Source: Pseudomonas sp. Bout1 | GTDB taxonomy: Bacteria > Pseudomonadota > Gammaproteobacteria > Pseudomonadales > Pseudomonadaceae | Direction: 5' to 3' | DNA length: 64,000 nucleotides | NCBI RefSeq assembly: GCF_034314165.1 | Contig: NZ_JAVIWK010000001.1 | Span: 248,001 to 312,000 of the forward strand | In this document: positions 58,080-64,000 of the stretch, piece by piece | Layout: each line of letters begins with the position of its first letter | Numbering within the stretch: the first letter of the stretch is position 1 | The notes under the pieces: generated by a model | What the model saw: the letters and a program-made list of their open reading frames with translations, nothing else | What the model was told of the DNA's origin: nothing | Databases searched by the model: none | Translations under genes and position numbers: made by a program

Positions 58080-58619
58080 TCACTCCCTCACAAAAAATGT
58101 AGCTACGTTGTGGCTACAGTCAAAGTATGGGCCAACTCATCAAATTTGATCAAGCACTTTTTGTCCTGAGCAGGACGTTAGGCAAGTCAAGCGTCGGAAT
58201 CCTTATGACACGCCAGAAAGGAGCTGCAATAAGAAAAATTCGATGAAAAAGCACTTATCCCCCTCCCGCCGACGGGGTTTGTGTCCTTTTTTTGTGCAAA
58301 GTCGGAAGTAGTGCAAACGAAGCTGCAGCCCAAGCGGGCCGTGGGGCTCTGCAGGCGATCGGCAATTTCACAGATTGCAAAGTTTTGAAGAGAAATGCAG
58401 TGCGGCTGCACACCAGTGCTATGGGAGTGCTTCAGCAGCGGACAGCCTAAGCCCCCGGCTTCATTGGGCGAAAAAATGAAAAACACCGTAATTTGTGGGT
58501 TTTCATTCTTGGATGGGCTCTTTTGAAGGCGCCTCGCTGATCGATGGCCGAAACGCCCTTTTGCTCTGGAGTCCCCGAATACTGTGGGCTGTAGCCGATG
58601 CGCTCCATTACAGGGAGTT
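58080..58619. other. 540 bp without a recognised gene
   Basis: Reading frames are open on the minus strand (about 58187-58663) but their composition, with many Ser, Cys and Pro and no domain, does not look coding. A small hairpin-like CTCCCGCCGACGGGG is present near 58260. It may be remnant DNA or contain an unrecognised RNA. Confidence 0.4.
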
Positions 58620-58979
58620 TCACACCGATTCGGAGGCGGCCAAGCGAAGGTGGGGCAGCTCATTCAGCTTCTGCAGGCGCGTGAATTCATTCTGCACAAC
58701 AGGGATCAGCAGGCGTTCCAGCGCGTCACGCAGCTTTGTTGCCTGCTCCTCGGTCAACTTTTTAACCGAGCCGGTCACGCTGCTGGCGCAGAGGACGTTA
58801 GCGGGGAGAATGCCCAACGCATCCATGGAACCGTCAATGTAGCCGGCCAAGTATTCCTGCCGTTTGAACAGTACGGAGCTTTCGGGGGCTTCCTGGTAAT
58901 CCCAATGAACCTCCCAGGTCGAACTGTTCTTCTTAATTTCGATGATGGGTTCCGCTGCCTGGGACGCTGGCTTACGCAT
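58620..58979 (-). CDS. Hypothetical protein
   Basis: A 119-aa reading frame, MRKPASQAAEPIIEIKKN at the start. It is followed by a compact region (WEVHWDYQEAPESSVLFKRQEYLAG) and a helical C-terminal half (EEQATKLRDALERLLIPVVQNEF). No transmembrane segment or domain was recognised. The location among phage and mobile remnants suggests accessory or prophage origin. The existence of the gene is moderately well supported by its ordinary amino-acid composition. Confidence 0.55.
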   Translation of the reverse strand: MRKPASQAAEPIIEIKKNSSTWEVHWDYQEAPESSVLFKRQEYLAGYIDGSMDALGILPANVLCASSVTGSVKKLTEEQATKLRDALERLLIPVVQNEFTRLQKLNELPHLRLAASESV

Positions 58980-59054
58980 GCTTGCTTCCTTTGATCAGTG
59001 CGCGGCTGAGCATTCTGAGCATTAGCTTCGAGGCGTCCGCATTAATGTTTATTT

Positions 59055-59366
59055 AGGTTGACCCCCAAATCCCTGTCAGATCATGGATATCTGTCAGGGA
59101 GTGCCCTGCAGGCCCCGTGTTTACTGGGGTTCAGCTCTGACAGCGGGGTTGGATGTTTGTGTCAGTTTCTCCCTCAAAAATAAAAAACCCTTGTAAATCA
59201 AGCAGTTGAAAACAGCAAATCTGACACTGCTGTTTCGTCAGGTTTTGACAGGTCGCTGACAGCTTTCTGACAGTGATGCAAAACGCTGAAAGGCTTGAAA
59301 TACAAGGGTTATAGAGTAGATGAATATAAATCTGACAAATCTGACAGGCTTTTAAGGGGTCAACCT
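59055..59366. repeat. Cluster of CTGACA/TGTCAG repeats between an 11-bp inverted repeat
   Basis: A 312-bp block is bounded by AGGTTGACCCC (59055-59065) and its exact complement GGGGTCAACCT (59356-59366). Inside are ten TGACA/TGTCA-type hexamers, beginning at 59073, 59091, 59137, 59160, 59221, 59246, 59256, 59267, 59332 and 59341. Three share the context AAATCTGACA. The arrangement resembles iterons or a multi-site operator of a phage or plasmid-like element, or a small non-autonomous mobile element. Confidence 0.7.
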
Positions 59367-59518
59367 TAATTTTTTTTCGCTTCGCATAAGGGGTGTTTGG
59401 TCATACGCGTACACATCGCACAGGCCCAAAAAACTCGGCCTATCACACCGCGATACTGCAGATACTCACACCTTCACGCATGGCCATCAGTGCATACCGC
59501 ATCCTGCGCAACAGTTGA
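59367..59518. other. Intergenic DNA right of the repeat block
   Basis: About 150 bp, starting with a T8 run, downstream of the membrane-protein gene. No gene, terminator or repeat was recognised. Confidence 0.3.
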
Positions 59519-60088
59519 TCAACCACTGATGAAATCACTCTGCGCCTTACTATAGGTGCTGATGCTCTCTACCAATCGCGCGCAGACATCTGCCATTGCG
59601 ACCGCATCGTCGTAGGGTATTTCTCGATCCAGCATGTGCACCGCTTCGTTGCGAAGTTTGAATGTTCGTAGTACGGCCCGATACGTTGGCCCGTTTACGT
59701 GGCCCGCATCGCGAAGCAGGTCCAATTTCTGTCGCGGTAACGCGTGGGTGTTTGAATCCAGCCCCTCGCGCTTTAGCACCGCGTTCAAAGCACCTTCAAC
59801 TTCGAGCCACGCGGCGATCATCCCTGCTCTAGGTGAGACGGCGGCAATTTGGAGTGGTACAGAAAGTTTGGGCGGTGGCGCGTCCGGCTCGTTTGCTGCA
59901 GCTGGCAGCTCTTCCTGGAGTGATTGCAAAGCTTCGGTGAGGTCAACATGGAGCTCGCCGTACTTGAAGCTTCGAATCTTGGGTATGAGGCCGAGGATAG
60001 GGCCTTTAAGGAGACAGACGACCGTAACAACCGCTGCCGGCCAGGCGACGGCGGAAACTAGAGCTGAAACAAACTGCATCCAATCCAT
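59519..60088 (-). CDS. Hypothetical membrane-anchored protein
   Basis: A 189-aa protein with one N-terminal transmembrane helix (about residues 7-31: ALVSAVAWPAAVVTVVCLL) and a cytoplasmic part. A charged linker is followed by a helical domain with MIAAWLEVEGALNAVLKREGLD and RTFKLRNEAVHMLD, which recalls small helical HEPN-like proteins, but this is only a resemblance. The ATG at 60088 is chosen; the frame is open for 26 codons upstream without family-like sequence. Function unknown. Confidence 0.65.
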   Translation of the reverse strand: MDWMQFVSALVSAVAWPAAVVTVVCLLKGPILGLIPKIRSFKYGELHVDLTEALQSLQEELPAAANEPDAPPPKLSVPLQIAAVSPRAGMIAAWLEVEGALNAVLKREGLDSNTHALPRQKLDLLRDAGHVNGPTYRAVLRTFKLRNEAVHMLDREIPYDDAVAMADVCARLVESISTYSKAQSDFISG

Positions 60089-60143
60089 GGTCACACTCCA
60101 AAAGCAGGCTCTTGTTACGTGGGTTGTTACGTGTGACACAAAA

Positions 60144-60178
60144 AACAAAGGCCTGCATCGCTGCAAGCCTTTGTTTTT
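60144..60178. terminator. Bidirectional rho-independent terminator
   Basis: AACAAAGGC(C)TGCA-TCGC-TGCA(A)GCCTTTGTT is flanked by A and T runs on both sides. It lies between the hypothetical membrane-protein gene and the tRNA-like remnant. Confidence 0.8.
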
Positions 60179-60181
60179 AAA

Positions 60182-60203
60182 TGGTGCGGCACCAGGAGTC
60201 GAA
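60182..60203 (-). other. tRNA 3'-end-like remnant
   Basis: Read on the minus strand the segment is TTCGACTCC then TGGTGCCGCACCA, a T-loop followed by an acceptor 3' strand and CCA. It differs from a normal tRNA-Thr end (TGCCGGCACCA) by one missing G, and the T stem upstream is not paired. It looks like an old attachment-site copy. Confidence 0.5.
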
Positions 60204-60490
60204 TCAGACCCTATCTGCCCGTAATTTCGACATTTTTTTTTGGGTATAATAATTTCTACCTCATCATTTATCCTATTCCTTGGCCAAGGTAGACGCCTCG
60301 GCTGCTATGACGTCCAACCTCAGAATTCTCCCCGCGTAGCTGTCGTCCGTGAGTCTTCACATGCAGGTATCAAATAACGTGTGATAGAAAGCTTGGCATT
60401 TAGCAACGTTATTTTAACGTTCTCGTAACCCTCACACTTGAGGTGCATGATTAAAATAACGGTATTGTCAGCTTCACCTAATATCGTCCT
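60204..60490. other. Region downstream of the two-component operon
   Basis: About 290 bp of AT-rich DNA with no gene seen. It contains the perfect palindrome AACGTTA-TTT-TAACGTT (60405-60421) and nearby ATAACG motifs. The palindrome lies 70 bp beyond the operon stop codon and is probably too AT-rich for a terminator. Confidence 0.4.
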
Positions 60491-61678
60491 CTAAGATGAA
60501 TGAATCACAGTGATGATCTTGTTAATGATAATTATTGGGATGGATATATAGGCAATTGGTTTCAGCAGTGTAAGAAGTTTAATGCCTAAATCTACAATGT
60601 CTTGGCCGAAATAGTCTCTGCGTTCATCGTTAGCGGAGGGAGGAATATCTTTTGCTAGAGATGGAGTCCAAAAACGACTATAAAAAGAGCTTTCGTTGTA
60701 CTCGGAAAAATAAAGTGAGTGACCGCCTTTAAAATAACGGTTTATAAATTTTCTTGTGTTCGATCTTCTAAATCCAATTCTGCCAGCGTCACCTAGTCGC
60801 AAAAGTAAAAATCTGGCAGCAAGAAGAACACCATCGCTTATTCCGCAGTCGTTTATTGTTAGTTCAGATTTGTTTACGATGTGATTTATATCGTAACCAT
60901 GTGGCATTGGACTCCCACACATGACAACACACTTGATTCCTGCGTCGCCCTTATGGTTCTTGAGTGCTTCAGAAAGCACATAGGTCCCAAAGCTATGAGC
61001 AACAATATATATTTGCTTGTCAGGGTTTGCTTCAAAAGCGGCTAATACTTGCCCTGAAACCTGCTTTGCCTTTCTTGAGCGTAAAAATGGTATTGAGAAT
61101 GATATTAGATCAAAAAAACCATAATTAACCTCGACGTATTCAAACTCCCTTGAATACGATTTCATCTCCTGGCGAAGACTTTCTTGCCACTGTCCATATG
61201 TTCTGATCCCATGTATGGTGATTAATACGCGGTCAGTATTCTGTTGGACTATTTTTCTTTTGGCTCCTATTATACTTTTAACTTGGGCTTCAAGTGTATC
61301 TAACCAATCAATGTTCGATAGAGATCCATCCAAGACTACAATAGCATTTTTTTGAAATTCGCCTTGGTGCTCTCGTAAATATTCAATGTCTGCGGTTAGC
61401 CCAATGGTTAGACTGGGGCGTATATAATTCTTACTAGGATTACAAATATCGGCCAGCAATTTTGTACTATTCACTGCGCTAGCAGTTCCATCGCTTTTCT
61501 TCGGTATCAGTACATCAAGAATAAGCAGGTCAAAATGCGTTTTTAGTTCTTCCCGTGCCCAATCAGATGAGTCACATGAGTGAACCGATACTTCAGAGGC
61601 AAGATGCTCTGCACCTAGTAATTCCTCGATTACTCCCACTCGGGTCGAACTGTCATCTACGATTAATATTTTTATCAA
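60491..61678 (-). CDS. Receiver - alpha/beta-hydrolase fusion with C-terminal membrane segment (DtcC-like effector)
   Basis: A 395-aa response-regulator-type protein with a TTG start (61678). The N-terminal receiver (about residues 1-135) has D8/D9, phospho-acceptor D55 in LLILDVLIP and T95, but the usual Lys of the fifth strand is replaced (VVLDGSLS). An alpha/beta-hydrolase domain follows: oxyanion H156-G157 (ITIHGIRT), nucleophile S229 in VAHSFGTY, and H320 (KGGHSLYF), with D277 or D282 as possible acid. Residues about 365-391 form a hydrophobic membrane segment. One base separates it from the receiver gene upstream. Likely the effector of a phospho-signalling defence system. Confidence 0.85.
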   Translation of the reverse strand: MIKILIVDDSSTRVGVIEELLGAEHLASEVSVHSCDSSDWAREELKTHFDLLILDVLIPKKSDGTASAVNSTKLLADICNPSKNYIRPSLTIGLTADIEYLREHQGEFQKNAIVVLDGSLSNIDWLDTLEAQVKSIIGAKRKIVQQNTDRVLITIHGIRTYGQWQESLRQEMKSYSREFEYVEVNYGFFDLISFSIPFLRSRKAKQVSGQVLAAFEANPDKQIYIVAHSFGTYVLSEALKNHKGDAGIKCVVMCGSPMPHGYDINHIVNKSELTINDCGISDGVLLAARFLLLRLGDAGRIGFRRSNTRKFINRYFKGGHSLYFSEYNESSFYSRFWTPSLAKDIPPSANDERRDYFGQDIVDLGIKLLTLLKPIAYISIPIIIINKIITVIHSS

Positions 61679-61679
61679 T

Positions 61680-62120
61680 TTATAAGTTCTCTATAATCTC
61701 GGACAAAGTTTCTTTCCACTTCGAGTTAGCAGAGTCAAAGAAAATAGTGCCTTTGTAGTAATCCCCCATGACAGTTAACAGATCTCTAATCTGATCAATG
61801 CTGAGATTTCTAGTGTCATCACTGAAGTCGGTGTATCCAGTTAACACAGCAAATGGACTTAAACGGTTTAGCTTCTTAAGGCGGGTGGCAATTTCTTTTC
61901 CTGCGAGAGTTCGGAATCTTCCACCGCGATCAGTTTCTGTACGGTCAAATGTTGGCATGCTCATGTCGAGCACGATGAAGTCAAAGTGGCTTTCACTGGC
62001 GATAGTTAGGCCGCTATTATAGGCTGCAGCCTCAAATACTTCTGCGCCGTGTTCTGACTTCAAAAAGTCAACGACTTTTTCACGCTTCAAATGATTATCT
62101 TCGATTACTAAAATTTTCAT
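61680..62120 (-). CDS. Stand-alone response-regulator receiver (DtcB-like)
   Basis: A 146-aa receiver domain with no output domain. The phosphorylation site is complete: E7/D8 (VIEDN), D52 (VLDMSMP), T94 (LTGYTD) and K123 (YYKGTIFF). Its start overlaps the kinase stop by 26 bp, and it ends one base before the effector gene. In Detocs systems the corresponding lone receiver is reported to drain phosphate from the kinase and prevent accidental activation; the same job is a fair guess here. Confidence 0.85.
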   Translation of the reverse strand: MKILVIEDNHLKREKVVDFLKSEHGAEVFEAAAYNSGLTIASESHFDFIVLDMSMPTFDRTETDRGGRFRTLAGKEIATRLKKLNRLSPFAVLTGYTDFSDDTRNLSIDQIRDLLTVMGDYYKGTIFFDSANSKWKETLSEIIENL

Positions 62121-64000
62121 GCTTAAGTCCTATGGTGGATATAAAATTGTCGTCGGTTGCCTCGATGTTGTACGAAAAACCTGGAGATGAGTTGTGAAGC
62201 AGATTATATATTTTGTAAATTCCGCTACCCCCTTCTTCTCTACTTAGATTGGAGTTGCTATCGTTCCAGCGAGCTTTATGGTGTGATATGAAGACTTGTT
62301 TATCGCCGAAACTTTCTACGTCTATTAAATTTTGAACAGTTACTGTATCTGTATTATTCTGTGTAGAGTGAGCTATTTGCACTGCTGACTCAAATTTCCG
62401 ATACTTCACAGCATTTTCTATTGCCGTGAAAAGTGCAATGAACAGTGATCTTGATTCTCGATAGTTTAAAATTAGATCGCTTTTTTGTTGGCTGAAAGTT
62501 ATCTCAGCTCCTTTATGACCGTAAATGGATTGGAAAGACGTTACTGATGCCTCCAACACAACACCTAGAGGCTCAAAGCTTTCAACTCCATCAGAACCAA
62601 CGAATTTGAACCAGTTGAGCACAAGCTCTATCTCTTTACTAAAACTAGATCTGCAATTTCTTATCTCTTGCATCAACTCACCCATAGGCGCTCTTGCCTT
62701 TGAGGTAGTGATCTCACTTTCTAAATTATGGATATCGTTCAGTATGAGCGAATGCAATGTATCATTTATAAGGTTCTGAGCTTTTTTTGCATGCTCGGCA
62801 GCTAACTGCCACATATATTCAATCAGTGAGTCGAAGAAGCTATCAAATTTGTCGTGATTATCTAGTATCTTAGAAATATGAACTAGTCGGGAATAATAGG
62901 CCGAGAAATCAAAGATATAATTATTTTTTTCAGCGCCATCGACATGTACTCTAAAATGATTATTGATGTCTTTCAGGGTAGTATCAACTTTCCGCGAGAA
63001 TCCTCTAAATATTATATCAATTTCTTCTTTTATTCCTGCTGTTAAATAAGAATACTTTTCTTCCCAATATGTATTTGGCAAATACTCACCGTTTTTTTCA
63101 ACAGTAATTAGTTTCGCCTTTTCAAAGCATGCGCGCAATTGCGTCACAAAAACAGTATGCCTTATCTCTGCGCTGAGGTACTTATCTAACCCATAGTTTT
63201 CGTTTAAAGCAAAGTCTCGCGCTGCTGCAGTGAAAATTTTATATAGCAAACTTGTTTTTTCATTTGATGAAACAGCAAGGGGTAGTCCTGTATCACCTGA
63301 TTCAATTTCGAGTATGTCTGTAGAGCTTTTGTCAAAATCTTTTAAGTTAAGAGGGGCAAGTGCTGTGCCTCCCTCAATTGACTTTGCTTGATCAAATAAT
63401 TTTTTATAGTAGTGCTTGCGATGGGTTTCCAGAGCCTGAATGTCTACAAAAAGTTTGCCAGTCTCAATTTTAGCTCGTAATTTATCTGAAAATAATGTTT
63501 CGAGAACTTTATCTTTTTCTATTTTCAGTGCTTCTGCTATTTCCGGAGATGCTAATATCAGCCTGTCTAAAATTGCGACACGTTCATGAATAACTTGATC
63601 GTTGTTTTTGAATGCGCCTATATTGTCTAGTTGGAAAGGTACGCAAATATATCGCAAGAAGTATTTCTCGTTTTCTTCTAAAGTTTCCCCGGGGAATAAT
63701 ATCGTTGGCTTATGAGTTTTTTTTGCACCAAGCAAGTCAATAAAGAGTTCGGTTTTTAGCTCTTCATATGCCCCGTTCTGTTCTCTATTATATATGTCTA
63801 GTGTTATCAGGCATGAGATAAAGGTGGCGTTATCAGGCTTATCCAAATCAGCTATTTCGCCACATATTGTTGCCATTGGTAAGTAATATGAAGCAAATCT
63901 GTTTTTAAAATAACTGTCAATGGAAAAGTTTATAAGGCTCATCCAGTCTTGTTTTTGTATGTATCGGGCTGACTGAACTTTTAAATAGTCGGCTAGTATC
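62095..64000 (-). CDS. Sensor histidine kinase, 5' end beyond the window (DtcA-like)
   Basis: The frame is open to the window edge, so the true start lies outside; an internal Met at 63942 would give 615 aa. Counting from that Met, a long helical region of unknown fold (1-about 390) leads to a dimerisation helix with a candidate phospho-acceptor H405 in LNDIHNLES. The GHKL ATPase domain follows, with N-box ENAVKYRK (509-516) and G-box EEGGSGIYKIYNLL (569-582). No transmembrane segment is seen, so the kinase is cytoplasmic. It is AT-rich and begins a three-gene operon. Confidence 0.85.
   Translation of the reverse strand, partial: ILADYLKVQSARYIQKQDWMSLINFSIDSYFKNRFASYYLPMATICGEIADLDKPDNATFISCLITLDIYNREQNGAYEELKTELFIDLLGAKKTHKPTILFPGETLEENEKYFLRYICVPFQLDNIGAFKNNDQVIHERVAILDRLILASPEIAEALKIEKDKVLETLFSDKLRAKIETGKLFVDIQALETHRKHYYKKLFDQAKSIEGGTALAPLNLKDFDKSSTDILEIESGDTGLPLAVSSNEKTSLLYKIFTAAARDFALNENYGLDKYLSAEIRHTVFVTQLRACFEKAKLITVEKNGEYLPNTYWEEKYSYLTAGIKEEIDIIFRGFSRKVDTTLKDINNHFRVHVDGAEKNNYIFDFSAYYSRLVHISKILDNHDKFDSFFDSLIEYMWQLAAEHAKKAQNLINDTLHSLILNDIHNLESEITTSKARAPMGELMQEIRNCRSSFSKEIELVLNWFKFVGSDGVESFEPLGVVLEASVTSFQSIYGHKGAEITFSQQKSDLILNYRESRSLFIALFTAIENAVKYRKFESAVQIAHSTQNNTDTVTVQNLIDVESFGDKQVFISHHKARWNDSNSNLSREEGGSGIYKIYNLLHNSSPGFSYNIEATDDNFISTIGLKHENFSNRR

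Noticed and set aside
58187..58663. 158-codon minus-strand frame
   Set aside because: Rich in Ser, Cys, Pro and His with no domain, and it overlaps the better-supported 58620-58979 gene.
53538..60203. The two tRNA-like fragments as attL and attR of a single element
   Set aside because: They cover different parts of the tRNA and lie in opposite orientation, and no integrase gene lies between them, so a simple direct-repeat attachment pair is not supported.
1..64000. CRISPR array, rRNA operon or complete insertion sequence
   Set aside because: No regularly spaced direct repeats, no rRNA sequence and no transposase reading frame were found.

Overview
The window is chromosomal DNA of a Pseudomonas of the P. 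fluorescens group. This rests on high-GC core genes, the gene order rmlBACD-dctB-dctD, ompR-envZ next to rimK and rimB, pckA beside hslO, two OprD-family porins, and many copies of the REP-like repeat (GTGGGAGC...GCTTGCC...GCGAT) typical of fluorescent pseudomonads. No rRNA, intact tRNA, insertion sequence or CRISPR array was seen.

Layout. 0.1-4.5 kb: an SDR oxidoreductase with a divergent LysR regulator, an OprD porin and an aldo/keto reductase. 4.6-8.1 kb: the taurine operon tauABCD on the minus strand. 8.3-15.4 kb: gshA, a PaaI-type thioesterase coupled to tex, and divergent ompR-envZ. 15.5-22.1 kb: rimB-rimK, hslR, a PAP2 phosphatase, hslO, pckA and an EamA transporter. 22.2-27.9 kb: a DUF1493 protein, a YhfG-Fic module, a RecQ-type helicase, an M15 peptidase, a thioesterase and a glycine-zipper protein. 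28.1-35.8 kb: an FdhF/YdeP-type oxidoreductase with fdhD and a LysR regulator, a BON-LysM protein, yrfG-like HAD phosphatase, nudE-cysQ and a YiiD-type thioesterase. 35.8-42.4 kb: dctB-dctD and the dTDP-L-rhamnose genes rmlBACD. 42.5-47.6 kb: a three-domain kinase/aminotransferase fusion followed by aguB-aguA. 47.8-52.8 kb: small genes, a TonB-receptor remnant, two DsbA/FrnE-type proteins, an OprD porin, a tautomerase and a second SDR.

From about 53 kb the character changes to an accessory island. It holds a DUF3077 gene with a structured leader, an anticodon-arm fragment of tRNA-Thr(TGT), frameshifted and intact phage baseplate genes, AT-rich DUF4145 and decayed DUF2971 genes, a DinJ-YafQ toxin-antitoxin pair, orphan genes, a 312-bp block of CTGACA/TGTCAG repeats closed by an 11-bp inverted repeat, and a tRNA 3'-end-like remnant.

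The last 3.5 kb is the most interesting part: a tight, AT-rich minus-strand operon of a GHKL-type histidine kinase (open at the window edge), a stand-alone receiver, and a receiver fused to an alpha/beta-hydrolase with a C-terminal membrane segment. The order kinase / lone receiver / receiver-effector matches the defensive two-component architecture called Detocs, but the effector appears to be a membrane-anchored hydrolase rather than the usual nucleoside phosphorylase-like domain. Functions are inferred from motifs and context; no database search was possible.
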